Below are positions 1 to 7,588 of a stretch of 15,410 nt of DNA, one piece after another. Numbering within the stretch: position 1 is the first letter of the stretch; each line of letters starts with the position of its first letter. The notes beneath the pieces are model-generated. The model saw nothing but the letters and a program-made list of their open reading frames with translations, was not told the DNA's origin and did not search any database. The position numbers and the translations under genes were made by a program. Origin of the DNA: CAZCCC01 sp964535715 (lineage in GTDB: Bacteria > Patescibacteriota > Patescibacteriia > Buchananbacterales > UBA6539); assembly GCA_964535715.1 (NCBI GenBank), contig CAZHUO010000026.1, forward strand, positions 1-15,410, given 5' to 3'.

Positions 1-1
1 A

Positions 2-103
2 AACGCCCGCCCAAATCTTAACAAAGTGTTGCCAAGGTATTGGATAGAAAACGGTCTTGTTAAAAAACCGAAAAAATTGTATTATAAATATGTTAATTTC
101 TAA
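2..103 (+). CDS. 3' end of an unidentified gene (partial)
   Basis: This reading frame is open from the left edge and ends at TAA 101-103; the other two forward frames hit stops earlier (19-21 and 45-47). The last 33 residues are basic and aromatic, ending KKLYYKYVNF. The start lies outside the window and there is too little sequence to name a family. A promoter-like pair for aspS overlaps its last codons. It could be chance, but the composition looks coding. Confidence 0.45.
   Translation, partial: NARPNLNKVLPRYWIENGLVKKPKKLYYKYVNF
57..85 (+). promoter_or_regulatory. Candidate sigma-70-type promoter for aspS
   Basis: TTGTTA (57-62) and TATTAT (80-85) are separated by 17 bp, with an expected start near 92, about 27 bases before the aspS ATG. 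The boxes lie inside the end of the upstream frame. AT-rich sequence yields such pairs by chance, so this is a candidate only. Confidence 0.35.
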
Positions 104-118
104 TTTTTTATTTAATTT

Positions 119-1546
119 ATGCAGAGAACAGCTATTGCGGAAGTGATAAACAAGGCGGGACAAAAAGTAAAAGTGACCGGCTGGGTTCATACCAGGCGCG
201 ATCATGGCAAAATAATTTTTATTGATCTGCGGGATCGAAGCGGAATCCTTCAGGTTGTTTTTCAGCCTAAATTTGAAGAGGCTTATAAATTAGCAACAAG
301 CCTCAGGTCGGAATTTGTCATTTCTATTCAGGGAATGGTTAATAAAAGGCCGGAAAAAATGATTAATGAGAAAATACCAACCGGAACAGTTGAAATGACC
401 GGTGAAGTTTTGGAAATTTTAAATGAGGCAAAAACTCCGCCTTTTGAAATCGATAATCCCAAGGAGCCGGGTGAAGAAATCAGAATGAAATATCGCTATT
501 TGGATATTCGGCGTGAACGGATGAAAAATAATATAATCATGCGCCATAAAATTGTGAAATTAGTCCGCGACTATTATGATGAATTTGATTTTTTAGAAAT
601 TGAAACTCCGGCACTGACTAAAGGCACACCTGAAGGTGCAAGGGAATTTATCGTTCCCGCCAGGCTTTGGCCGGGAAAATTTTATGTTTTGCCCCAGTCG
701 CCGCAGCAGTTTAAGCAGCTTCTAATGGTTGGTGGAGTTGAAAAATATTTTCAGATTGCTCGCTGCTTTCGCGATGAAGACCAAAGAGGCGACCGCCAGG
801 GTGAGTTTACCCAAATTGACGTCGAAATGAGTTTTATTGAACAGGAAGACATAATAAAAATCACCGAGGATCTGATGGTTAAAATAATAAAAGAACTTTA
901 TCCGCAAAAGAAAATTACAACCATTCCTTTCCCGCGTTTGAAATACGATGATTTAATGAAAGAATATAAATCCGACAAGGCCGATTTAAGAAAAGACAAA
1001 AACGATCCAAACGAGCTGGCTTTTCACTGGATGATTGATCCACCGGCTTTTAAAAGATCGGAATCGGAAAAAAAGCTGGTAGCCACCCATCATCCGTTTA
1101 CAATGCCAAGCCTTGAGGATTATGAAAAATATCCAGACAATCCGGAAAAATGGCGGTCTATCGGTTTTGATTTAATACTAAACGGTACGGAAATTTGGGG
1201 CGGTTCGGTCAGGATTCATCGCCAGGACATTCAAAAGAAAATTTTTGAAATATTGGGATTAAACAAAGAGGAAATTAAAAATCGTTTCGGTCATATGTTG
1301 GAAGCTTTTGAATACGGCGCCCCGCCTCATGGCGGGATTGCCGCCGGACTTGATCGAATTGTGTCCATTTTGCAAAATGAGGAAAGCATCCGCGATGTAA
1401 TTGCTTTTCCTAAAACCGGTGACAACCGCGATTTATTAATGGATGCGCCAAATGTTGTTTCCAAAAAGACTTTAAAAGATGTGCATATCCAGCTGGAAAA
1501 GGGGATTAATGTCGAAGAAGGTTTTGATACGGCGATGGCGGATTAA
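119..1546 (+). CDS. aspS: Aspartyl-tRNA synthetase, compact form without the GAD insertion domain
   Basis: Class II aminoacyl-tRNA synthetase that charges tRNA with aspartate, using ATP, in the cytoplasm. An N-terminal OB-fold anticodon-binding domain (about 1-105) carries GWVHTRRDHGKIIFIDLRDR at 21-40. The catalytic domain shows QSPQ (193-196), motif 2 with FRDED..GDRQ.EFTQ (218-231) and motif 3 GIAAGLDR (406-413), then RDVIAFPKT. These are bacterial-type signatures. At 475 residues it is about 115 shorter than the usual bacterial enzyme (E. coli about 590). The loss is localised: SDKADLR (285-291) runs after eight residues into LAFHWMID (300-307), so the GAD domain normally between these blocks is absent. 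His29 occupies the RRD-x-G position where discriminating enzymes usually have Leu, hinting at possible charging of tRNA-Asn. The ATG lacks an SD. The stop codon lies inside an intergenic repeat. Confidence 0.97.
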   Translation: MQRTAIAEVINKAGQKVKVTGWVHTRRDHGKIIFIDLRDRSGILQVVFQPKFEEAYKLATSLRSEFVISIQGMVNKRPEKMINEKIPTGTVEMTGEVLEILNEAKTPPFEIDNPKEPGEEIRMKYRYLDIRRERMKNNIIMRHKIVKLVRDYYDEFDFLEIETPALTKGTPEGAREFIVPARLWPGKFYVLPQSPQQFKQLLMVGGVEKYFQIARCFRDEDQRGDRQGEFTQIDVEMSFIEQEDIIKITEDLMVKIIKELYPQKKITTIPFPRLKYDDLMKEYKSDKADLRKDKNDPNELAFHWMIDPPAFKRSESEKKLVATHHPFTMPSLEDYEKYPDNPEKWRSIGFDLILNGTEIWGGSVRIHRQDIQKKIFEILGLNKEEIKNRFGHMLEAFEYGAPPHGGIAAGLDRIVSILQNEESIRDVIAFPKTGDNRDLLMDAPNVVSKKTLKDVHIQLEKGINVEEGFDTAMAD

Positions 1547-1574
1547 CAGTTAACAGTTGACATTTAACAGTTAA
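1543..1574 (-). repeat. TTAACTGTTAA-type dispersed repeat, copy 1
   Basis: Read on the minus strand it contains GTTAACTGTTAA and AACTGTTAAATGTCAACTG, closely matching the copies at 13642-13673 and 14578-14609. It supplies the aspS stop codon. A fourth, more diverged copy is at 13220-13254. Confidence 0.75.
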
Positions 1575-1584
1575 TAATATATTT

Positions 1585-2331
1585 ATGAAAAAAATTTCCC
1601 TTTTATTTATTTTGGTTATTTCTTTTGTTTTTGCTGGTTGCAGTCTAATTCAAAAAGAGGCCACTGAAAACAATAATCAGCCGGCAGAAATTGAAATTAT
1701 TGAAGACGAGCCGATTGGTATGGCTAATCCCGCTTCGGTTAATTGCGAAGAAAAAGGCGGAACAGTCGAAATTATCACTGCCACTGATGGCAGCCAATCC
1801 GGAATTTGCAAGTTTAATGACGGTTCAGAGTGTGAAGAGTGGGCTTTTTTTAGAGGGGAATGTGTTTCAGGCAATTTAAATAATCAAAATAAGGTTTATA
1901 AAAATCAGGAGCTTGGTTTTGAATTAGAGCTGCCGTCCGGCTGGGTGGCAATTAGAATTAATGAAATGACCGGCGCCGACGACATCAAAGGCAATAAGGT
2001 TGTTTTTTGGAATCGTTCAGACTATAAAGACTTTTTTATTCCCGAATCCGAAGGCATAAAAGACGGTGTATATAGCTTAAATGTTGGTTATCAGGATAAT
2101 AATAGGGAAGAGTATTTAAAAGATCCAAGTATTAAATTATTATCGAGCCAGCCGGTGGTAGTTGATGGCATTTCAGGTACTAAAGATGAATTTTCTGGGC
2201 CTTATGGAAATTGGACAACAATTTATTTATACAAGGAAGGTGTAGTATATTCGATAACTTCTTCGGCCAAAAAAGCCGAAGAAATTGGTGTCACTAATCA
2301 GATAATTTCATCTTTCGAATTTATTAAATAA
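1585..2331 (+). CDS. DUF333-containing lipoprotein
   Basis: The N-terminus is a lipoprotein signal: MKK, a hydrophobic stretch (4-16) and lipobox FAGC with the acylated cysteine at 19, so the mature protein is predicted to be anchored to the outer face of the membrane. A low-complexity acidic linker follows. Residues about 47-94 match the DUF333 pattern (ANPASVNC..KGG.........GICKFNDGSECEEWAFFRGEC), a small cysteine-containing domain often labelled putative hemolysin without proof. The C-terminal part (about 104-248) begins YKNQELGFELELPSGW, like the PsbP-type or other small secreted beta domains common in lipoproteins. Function is unknown. It is followed after six bases by the HD-domain gene, suggesting co-transcription. 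Confidence 0.85.
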   Translation: MKKISLLFILVISFVFAGCSLIQKEATENNNQPAEIEIIEDEPIGMANPASVNCEEKGGTVEIITATDGSQSGICKFNDGSECEEWAFFRGECVSGNLNNQNKVYKNQELGFELELPSGWVAIRINEMTGADDIKGNKVVFWNRSDYKDFFIPESEGIKDGVYSLNVGYQDNNREEYLKDPSIKLLSSQPVVVDGISGTKDEFSGPYGNWTTIYLYKEGVVYSITSSAKKAEEIGVTNQIISSFEFIK

Positions 2332-2337
2332 AAAAGT

Positions 2338-3006
2338 ATGCAACTGACTTTAGATTTAGTTAAGAAAAATCCAAAAATTATAGATTTTATCAAGCAAACG
2401 GATAGATATCTTGATGCTTTGGGCTATACTGACCACGGTACCAGGCACATAAATATTATTGCTGACAGAGCCAGAAGTATTGCAAAAAAATTGGGCTTAT
2501 CAGAACGCGACCAGGAACTTTCAGCAATTGCCGCATACTGCCATGATATGGGAAATTTTTTAGGCCGCACCCAGCACCATTATTGGGCGGCGCTTTTGTT
2601 TTCGCAAGTATTTTTAAATGAAGCTGATAATCCAAACGATGTTTCAACAATTATTCAGGCGATTGTAAGTCACGACAAAGATGATTTAAAAATTGTAAAT
2701 AAAGTGACTGCGGTTTTAATTTTAGCCGACAAATCTGATGTCCACCGTTCCCGGGTTAAAAATGCCGGTGGCAGCAATCTAAACAAGGATATTCATGACA
2801 GGGTTAATTATGCAATCATTGATAATAATTTGCTTGTTGATAAAGGTAAAAAGCTGATTACTCTAAAATTAAATCTTGATGCTAAATTTTCCGCCCCTTT
2901 GGAATATTTTGAAATTTTTACCGAAAGAATGGCTTTTTGTCGTTTGGCCGCGGAATATTTAGGTTACAAGTTTAGTTTAGAAATCAACAAGTTTAAGCTT
3001 TTGTAA
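2338..3006 (+). CDS. HD-domain metal-dependent phosphohydrolase
   Basis: Predicted soluble HD-superfamily hydrolase acting on a phosphorylated or nucleotide substrate that cannot be named. Visible metal-binding residues in order: His33 or His37 in TDHGTRH, the HD pair His69-Asp70 in YCHDMGN, His80/His81 after GRTQ, His112-Asp113 in IVSHDK, and Asp131 in LADKSDVHRSRV (129-140). The helical core spans about 20-140; the C-terminal ~80 residues look like an alpha/beta accessory domain. The motif set is complete, so activity is likely. Start chosen at the ATG six bases after the lipoprotein stop; there is no SD. The reverse-strand frame inside it is a shadow. Confidence 0.88.
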   Translation: MQLTLDLVKKNPKIIDFIKQTDRYLDALGYTDHGTRHINIIADRARSIAKKLGLSERDQELSAIAAYCHDMGNFLGRTQHHYWAALLFSQVFLNEADNPNDVSTIIQAIVSHDKDDLKIVNKVTAVLILADKSDVHRSRVKNAGGSNLNKDIHDRVNYAIIDNNLLVDKGKKLITLKLNLDAKFSAPLEYFEIFTERMAFCRLAAEYLGYKFSLEINKFKLL

Positions 3007-3041
3007 CCACTAATACGAATATTTACAAATATACGAATTGG
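3007..3041. repeat. Left flanking repeat of the GxxExxY cassette
   Basis: Begins directly after the HD gene stop. Its reverse complement contains CCAATTCGTATATTTGTA and ATTCGTATTAGTGG, which align with gaps to 3467-3509 on the other side of the GxxExxY gene, so the two form imperfect inverted repeats built from TTCGTAT motifs. Confidence 0.6.
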
Positions 3042-3060
3042 AAATAATTAATTAATAATT

Positions 3061-3091
3061 TCAACATGGCGCCATTATTTTGCTATGTTGA
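3061..3091 (+). promoter_or_regulatory. Start-codon hairpin leader of the GxxExxY gene
   Basis: TCAACATGGC (3061-3070) pairs with GCTATGTTGA (3082-3091), ten base pairs including one G-U, with an 11-base loop. The ATG at 3085 lies inside the 3' arm, so folding would occlude the start. The same design, with near-identical arm sequence, precedes the four-helix gene at 13295. Confidence 0.6.
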
Positions 3092-3465
3092 ACAAAAAAA
3101 TTTTACATCCCAAACTTTCCTACCAAATTGTTGGTCTGCTATTTGCAGTGTATAACGAATTAGGTTGCGATTATCAAGAGAAGTATTATCAAAGGGCAGT
3201 TGCTCAAGCGCTGAAAAATAGTGGCATTTCTTTTAAGGAACAAGTATTGGTGCCGCTGGAATTTCAGGGTAAAAATATTGGCAGATACTTCCTGGATTTC
3301 TTAATTGAAGAAAAAATAATCCTGGAAATTAAAAGAGGCGATCATTTCTCAATTGGAAATATCCGGCAGATCTATTGTTATTTAAAAGCAACAAATTTAG
3401 ACTTAGGAATTTTAGCGAATTTTACTTCTACCGGGATCAGATATAAACGGATAGTGAATATATAA
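3085..3465 (+). CDS. GxxExxY protein (PD-(D/E)XK-like fold)
   Basis: Matches the GxxExxY family of about 120-130 residues, assigned to the PD-(D/E)XK nuclease superfamily; the biological role is unknown. The family motif appears as LGCDYQEKYYQRAV (26-39); the position that usually carries the second Gly of LGPG is Asp here. The nuclease-like core is visible as FLDFLIEEKIILEIKRG, with Asp and the E-x-K pair as candidate metal ligands, then a helical stretch RQIYCYLKAT and LGILANF. Length is complete. It is bounded by inverted TTCGTAT-type repeats and its ATG sits in a hairpin, which fits a mobile, non-autonomous cassette. The preceding gene ends 78 bases away and the following start is 46 bases on. 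Confidence 0.9.
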   Translation: MLNKKILHPKLSYQIVGLLFAVYNELGCDYQEKYYQRAVAQALKNSGISFKEQVLVPLEFQGKNIGRYFLDFLIEEKIILEIKRGDHFSIGNIRQIYCYLKATNLDLGILANFTSTGIRYKRIVNI

Positions 3466-3466
3466 A

Positions 3467-3509
3467 ATTCGTATATTAGTATATTTGTACCAATTCGTAT
3501 TCGTAGTAA
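3467..3509. repeat. Right flanking repeat of the GxxExxY cassette
   Basis: Contains ATTCGTATATTAGTATATT and CCAATTCGTATTCGTAGT. Aligned to the reverse complement of 3007-3041 it shares AATTCGTATA, TTTGTA and AATTCGTAT blocks. It runs up to the ATG of the next gene. Confidence 0.6.
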
Positions 3510-3511
3510 TT

Positions 3512-3814
3512 ATGAAACTTTCAGCTCTCCAAAAATTTATTCTTAAGCAATGCATCCAAAGTAAAGAAAAAATGATTTCAAAATCAGTTTTGGAAAAGTT
3601 TTATAATAGCGCTAAGAAAAAACCAAAAGATTTGACTAATATCATCACTAAAAGCGTTGAACGGCTGATTAAAAAGGAATTAGTTATCGGTTATGGCTGG
3701 AAAACTCCGCACAAATGGTTTATCAGGCAGGTTAAGTTAACGCCGAAGGGGGTTAAAGTTGCCAGAGATTTGTTTGGCATTCAGCAAAAGCTGCCATTTA
3801 AAAGTAATAAGTAA
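3512..3814 (+). CDS. Small winged-helix-like protein, function unknown
   Basis: 100 residues from ATG 3512. An upstream in-frame TTG at 3485 is less likely because it would place the N-terminus inside the TTCGTAT repeat. The sequence is basic: helix LSALQKFILKQCIQ (3-16), a second helical region, SVERLIKKELVIGYGWKTPHKWF like a recognition helix and wing, then VKLTPKGVKVARDLFG resembling the last strand and helix of MarR/PadR-type winged helices. A DNA-binding role is therefore inferred, not shown. It has no close operon partner: the next gene is 130 bases downstream. Confidence 0.65.
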   Translation: MKLSALQKFILKQCIQSKEKMISKSVLEKFYNSAKKKPKDLTNIITKSVERLIKKELVIGYGWKTPHKWFIRQVKLTPKGVKVARDLFGIQQKLPFKSNK

Positions 3815-3867
3815 GATTACGAATGTTTGGTTTTTTTGATATATAATGTTTTAGCTTGTTTACATAT

Positions 3868-3925
3868 AAGAATTATGAATCAAGAGTTATGAATTAAGGG
3901 CAATCTTCCTTGATTCTTAATTCTT
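3868..3925. repeat. Inverted repeat in the 130-base gap before the DUF5671 gene
   Basis: AAGAATTATGAATCAAG (3868-3884) and CTTGATTCTTAATTCTT (3909-3925) are complementary at 16 of 17 positions around a 24-base loop. A further CTTAATTC at 3930-3937 can compete for the same arm. The gap also has TATAAT at 3842-3847 without a clear -35 box. It resembles AT-rich intergenic filler repeats rather than a terminator, as no T-run follows. Confidence 0.55.
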
Positions 3926-3944
3926 ACTTCTTAATTCAAATCTT

Positions 3945-4907
3945 ATGGAAAAACAAAACTATGAGTCTGGTTTTGATCAATCCAAGGGTCGTGGTGCACT
4001 CGATGCCTTTTTTAATCTTTTAAGCTTAATTACGGTCGGCTGGATGTCGATAGCCCTTGGCATGATTTTATTTCAGATTATAAATAAGTTTTTTGCCACC
4101 AAGGCTATTGATTATGTTGCCATGTTTTCTCAGGGTCCGCTTAAGTTCGGCATTGCTTCGGCAATAATTTTGACGCCGATATTTTTGGCGGTTTCCGGCC
4201 TGCTTCATCGTTATTATAAAACTGGAAAACTTAATCATCAAAGCGGCATCCATAAGTGGCTTACCTATTTAATGCTTTTAGTTTCTGCTCTGACTGTAAT
4301 AGGTCGACTGATTTATCAGCTCTTTCGATTTTTAGACGGTGATTATGCGATTGCAGTGATTTTGAAAACACTGGTTATGCTGGTTATTGCCGGCGGAATT
4401 TTTGGCTATTATCTTTATGATTTGATGAGAAAAGATTTTAGTCAAAAGAGCCTAATTTCTAAAGTGTCAATGACTTTGGTAATTATTATCGCTTTAGCTT
4501 CTGTTATTGGCGGATTCATGATTATTGATTCTCCGGCTACTGCTCGGGCGGTTAAATTTGATCAGCAGCGGACAAATGATTTATACAATCTTGAAGGCAT
4601 GATAAATGATTATTATTCTCAAAATAAAAAATTGCCCCAAGATTTGTCAGCGGAAAAATTTTCTCAATATCAAGATCCTGAAACCAACAAAGTTTATGAT
4701 TATAAAATAACCGGTGAAAAAGAATATGAGCTTTGCGCGACTTTTTCTTTGGCTTATAATCCGAACCGGTCAGAATACAACTACGGCGGCAATAAGGATT
4801 GGTCATATCATCAAGCCGGCTATCAATGTTTTAAATCAGTGGCGGTTGATTATTCAACTATAAAGGGTGAAGCTGCTCCTATGCCAATTGAAGCGTCGGT
4901 ACAATAA
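3945..4907 (+). CDS. DUF5671-type integral membrane protein with C-terminal extracytoplasmic domain
   Basis: Hydrophobic segments at about 22-46, 67-88, 104-125, 135-158 and 173-194 predict five membrane passes. The first ~160 residues (KGRGALDAFFNLLSLITVGW...LHRYYKTGKL) match the pattern of DUF5671, a family of unknown function common in Patescibacteria. After the fifth pass a soluble tail (about 200-320) begins QQRTNDLYNLEGMINDYYSQ, followed by KKLPQDL. This resembles the helix and proline turn of type IV pilin-like globular domains, and it has two cysteines (in ELCATF and YQCFKS) that could form a disulfide outside the cell. It opens a closely spaced run of genes (gaps of 33, 23, 10 and 4 bases) ending at 7575. 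Confidence 0.8.
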   Translation: MEKQNYESGFDQSKGRGALDAFFNLLSLITVGWMSIALGMILFQIINKFFATKAIDYVAMFSQGPLKFGIASAIILTPIFLAVSGLLHRYYKTGKLNHQSGIHKWLTYLMLLVSALTVIGRLIYQLFRFLDGDYAIAVILKTLVMLVIAGGIFGYYLYDLMRKDFSQKSLISKVSMTLVIIIALASVIGGFMIIDSPATARAVKFDQQRTNDLYNLEGMINDYYSQNKKLPQDLSAEKFSQYQDPETNKVYDYKITGEKEYELCATFSLAYNPNRSEYNYGGNKDWSYHQAGYQCFKSVAVDYSTIKGEAAPMPIEASVQ

Positions 4908-4940
4908 ATTACTAATGCCTAATTACTAACACATAAACTT

Positions 4941-5498
4941 ATGCCTATACCTAAAAAAACCAAGCAATATCTGGATAAAAAAATGGCTAAATACGACGAG
5001 CTGGCCCATAAAACAGTTTATACGGCATATGATTTGGCTCAAACCCTGCGTAAGGAAATGAAAGAGATTGGCAAAAGCCTTTTAATTGCATCTGACAAGG
5101 CTTATATTATTGCTGTTGTCCCATCCCATATGAGAATTGACTTGGGTAAATTAAAAAAAATATTAAAAGCAAAAAAAGTATCTATCCCAAACGAGAAGAT
5201 AATGGTAAAAATTTTTAAAGTGAAGCCGGGTTCAATGACAGCCTTTGGTGGTTTGCATAAAGCGGAAGTGGTAGTTGACAAAAGCCTTTTGAAAGTTAAA
5301 GAAGTGATTTTATCGGCTGGCAGTTTTACCGATTCAGTAAGAATGAAAACCAATGATTTTATTGAATTGGAGAAAGCCAAACTTGCTGATTTTGCCAAAA
5401 GCGGGGGATACAAGCTGCAGGTTCCAAAGAAAAAGCCAAAAGTCAAAAAGCCGGCCATTAAGAAAGCAGCTAAAAAATCAATCAAGAAGAAAAAATAA
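4941..5498 (+). CDS. YbaK/EbsC-like aminoacyl-tRNA deacylase with lysine-rich tail
   Basis: Residues about 25-155 match the YbaK / aminoacyl-tRNA-synthetase-associated domain that hydrolyses mischarged aminoacyl-tRNA in trans. Visible signatures: IGKSLLIASDKAYIIAVVPS with Lys45 at the position of the family's conserved catalytic-site lysine; IDLGKLKKILK (66-76); PGSMTAFGG (96-104) corresponding to the glycine/PFG loop; VVVDKSLL (110-117); and ILSAGSFTDSVRMKTNDF (123-140). The C-terminal ~25 residues are almost all Lys, Pro and Ala, an extension absent from typical YbaK that could bind RNA. Which amino acid it edits cannot be told. The 127-residue antisense frame is a shadow. Confidence 0.85.
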   Translation: MPIPKKTKQYLDKKMAKYDELAHKTVYTAYDLAQTLRKEMKEIGKSLLIASDKAYIIAVVPSHMRIDLGKLKKILKAKKVSIPNEKIMVKIFKVKPGSMTAFGGLHKAEVVVDKSLLKVKEVILSAGSFTDSVRMKTNDFIELEKAKLADFAKSGGYKLQVPKKKPKVKKPAIKKAAKKSIKKKK

Positions 5499-5521
5499 TT
5501 TAATATTAATAAAGCATATTT

Positions 5522-6649
5522 ATGAAAAAAGCCAATTTTTTTGTATTATTTGCGCTTGTCTGCCTATTTTTTCCTTCTCTGACTTTAGCTGATGGAATGA
5601 TTGTGTCGCCGCCAAACTACTATATGTACGAAACCGAACAGAAAGCGGTTATTTTTTATGAAAAAGGTATTGAAGATTTAATTATTTCAATTCAAGTCAG
5701 TGGTAATGCCAAAGATTTTGCCTGGATTATCCCAACACCGGCTCGTCCGAAAGTAAGCAAGTCTTTTGACAGCCTTTTTTCTTCATTAGCTGATTTGACA
5801 AGGGTTAACTATAATTATGAACAGCCGCAGCCAATGTATTTAGGACTTGGCGATACCGGTTCAGTCAAACAGGGAGTTGAAGTGATTGAAACAAAGCAGA
5901 TTGATTATTATGATATTACCGTTTTAGCGGCGACAGAATCAAATGATCTGTATAAATGGCTTAATAGCCATGGCTATAAATTTCCCCAAAGTGCCACCTA
6001 TATTTTAGATAATTATATTGATATGAATTGGTATTTTACCGCCGTTAAAGTTGATTCAAAATATTTGTCGAATAATCTCAACGAACAGCTCAGGAGTGGC
6101 CATGCGATTCCCTTGAAGCTGACTTTTTCTTCTAATAAAATAGTTTATCCGCTTAAAATTTCTTCGGTAAATACAAGTTATCAGGAACCGCTCAATCAAA
6201 ATCAAGCCGAAATAATGATTGATGGAAATACTCAATCAAGCAGAACAGCGGTTGTTTCTAAAAAAATTGCTTATCCTTCACCGCCGGAAAGCGTTAATCT
6301 TCTAATCTATGTTTTTGCTGACCATAAGCAAGAAGTGCCGAATTTCCAAACCCTTTATGCCAGCTGGCTTACTAAAGATGAGATTGAAAATTTGGCTTTT
6401 ACGGATAATGGCCAGCCTTGGAAAAAATTAAGCGGGGAAAAATACTATTTGACAAAACTTCAGCGCCAAATGTCGACTTCTGAAATGACCAGCGATTTAT
6501 TCTTTAAGCAGGCGGATAATGATGATTCGGTGAATGCCCCGGAAAATATTTTAAATTCCGGCATCGCTTTGACAATAATTCTTTCGTTCGGCGGAATTAT
6601 TACTGTGGTATTATTAATTTTATTGATTTGGCTAATAATTAAAAAATAA
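5522..6649 (+). CDS. DUF2330 secreted membrane-anchored protein
   Basis: A signal peptide is clear: MKK, a hydrophobic core (6-19) and a likely cleavage after Ala23 (LTLA-DG). The mature start, DGMIVSPPNYYMYETEQKAVIFYEKGIEDLIISIQ, continued by AKDFAWIIPTPARPKV, is typical of DUF2330, proteins exported and tethered at the surface, function unknown. A C-terminal hydrophobic helix (about 347-373) followed by KK gives a type I topology with almost the whole protein outside. There are no cysteines in the mature ectodomain. Spacing of 23 bases from the YbaK-like gene and 10 bases to the next membrane protein suggests one transcript. Confidence 0.88.
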   Translation: MKKANFFVLFALVCLFFPSLTLADGMIVSPPNYYMYETEQKAVIFYEKGIEDLIISIQVSGNAKDFAWIIPTPARPKVSKSFDSLFSSLADLTRVNYNYEQPQPMYLGLGDTGSVKQGVEVIETKQIDYYDITVLAATESNDLYKWLNSHGYKFPQSATYILDNYIDMNWYFTAVKVDSKYLSNNLNEQLRSGHAIPLKLTFSSNKIVYPLKISSVNTSYQEPLNQNQAEIMIDGNTQSSRTAVVSKKIAYPSPPESVNLLIYVFADHKQEVPNFQTLYASWLTKDEIENLAFTDNGQPWKKLSGEKYYLTKLQRQMSTSEMTSDLFFKQADNDDSVNAPENILNSGIALTIILSFGGIITVVLLILLIWLIIKK

Positions 6650-6659
6650 TAAAAATTTT

Positions 6660-7253
6660 ATGGCCCAAGACATTTTAAAAGCAACGGTGCCTCAAGTGAC
6701 GGTGCCGACACAAAAAAAGAAAAATAAAGTTTCAGCCATGGCGATCCTTTTGGCTGTAATTTTGGCGATTGTTTTAATTCTGCTTGGCGAAAGAGTGATT
6801 TTTGACATTAATCGAGTGGCTAACCCGGTGATTGACCAAGTATATATTGGCAATTCAAGTAGTGGAGGCAGTATATATAAAAGCAATTATGTTTCTGAAA
6901 AATCGGCTTTATCGGAAGCCAGGGTTTATTATCCACAATCAAGACAGGATGATTATTTGCTTTATAAAATTTTGCTTCACTCCGCATTTATAATACCGAT
7001 GTTTTTATTAACATTTTTGTTTTATTATTTGGTATATCTGAAAAATGAGAAAAGCCATTATAAAGTTGTAGTCGGCGGCTATATCGCTTTTGCCATTTGG
7101 ATGATTTTGCGCCTAATTATTGAAACCGGTTATTTTGTCGTGGTTAAATATAAAAATGCCGCGGTTTATATAATTTTAATCGCCTTGGCTTTAATTTTTT
7201 CGCTATTGATTATATTTATTCAAAAAAAGATAAGCCATAAGCAGGAAGCTTAA
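6660..7253 (+). CDS. Four-pass membrane protein, function unknown
   Basis: A basic N-terminal stretch (QKKKNK, 18-23) precedes transmembrane segments at about 26-43, 106-127, 136-161 and 168-187. The ~60-residue loop between the first and second (NRVANPVIDQVYIG, then NSSSGGS) is polar and Ser/Gly-rich, probably extracytoplasmic. No enzyme motif is visible and I do not recognise a family. The close spacing on both sides (10 and 4 bases) ties it to the DUF2330 gene and the next small membrane protein, so the three may form a surface assembly. Confidence 0.75.
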   Translation: MAQDILKATVPQVTVPTQKKKNKVSAMAILLAVILAIVLILLGERVIFDINRVANPVIDQVYIGNSSSGGSIYKSNYVSEKSALSEARVYYPQSRQDDYLLYKILLHSAFIIPMFLLTFLFYYLVYLKNEKSHYKVVVGGYIAFAIWMILRLIIETGYFVVVKYKNAAVYIILIALALIFSLLIIFIQKKISHKQEA

Positions 7254-7257
7254 AAAT

Positions 7258-7575
7258 ATGTATGAAATAAAAAAAATCAATTTAACTAGCCTGGTGCGTT
7301 TCTCGGCAATTTTAGGGGGGTTGCTATGTTTATTGCCAACTCTCTTTGTTTTAGTCATTGCTATTATTGAAATTTTTAGCTCCAGCTACTTTAGATCCAG
7401 TTCTGCTTTATTTGCAGTAATTTATCTTTTAGCCATTCCATTAATTGGAGTTCTTGTTGGTGCATTTTTTGGTGTAATTTTTGGGTTAATATATAATTGG
7501 TTGGCGCCGGTAATAGGCGGTATAAAAATAGAATTAATTTTTCATCAGGAAGAAGGGGAGGATATTAAGAAATAA
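7258..7575 (+). CDS. Small two-pass membrane protein, DUF3566-like
   Basis: 105 residues with hydrophobic spans at about 13-40 and 50-79, then LAPVIGGIKIELIFHQEEGE, a short amphipathic acidic tail. The pattern (short polar start, two helices, IGG-I-EL ending) recalls DUF3566-type small membrane proteins, but the match is from memory and weak. The start is four bases after the previous stop, so translation is probably coupled. It is the last gene of the tight membrane run; 74 bases containing repeats separate it from scpA. Confidence 0.7.
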   Translation: MYEIKKINLTSLVRFSAILGGLLCLLPTLFVLVIAIIEIFSSSYFRSSSALFAVIYLLAIPLIGVLVGAFFGVIFGLIYNWLAPVIGGIKIELIFHQEEGEDIKK

Positions 7576-7588
7576 GTTATTAAGATAA

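Noticed and set aside
3485..3511. TTG 3485 as start of the winged-helix-like gene
   Set aside because: The extension MYQFVFVVI is encoded by the TTCGTAT repeat; ATG 3512 is at the natural protein start.
5102..5485. 127-residue minus-strand frame
   Set aside because: Shadow of the well-supported YbaK-like gene; composition follows from its lysine-rich codons.
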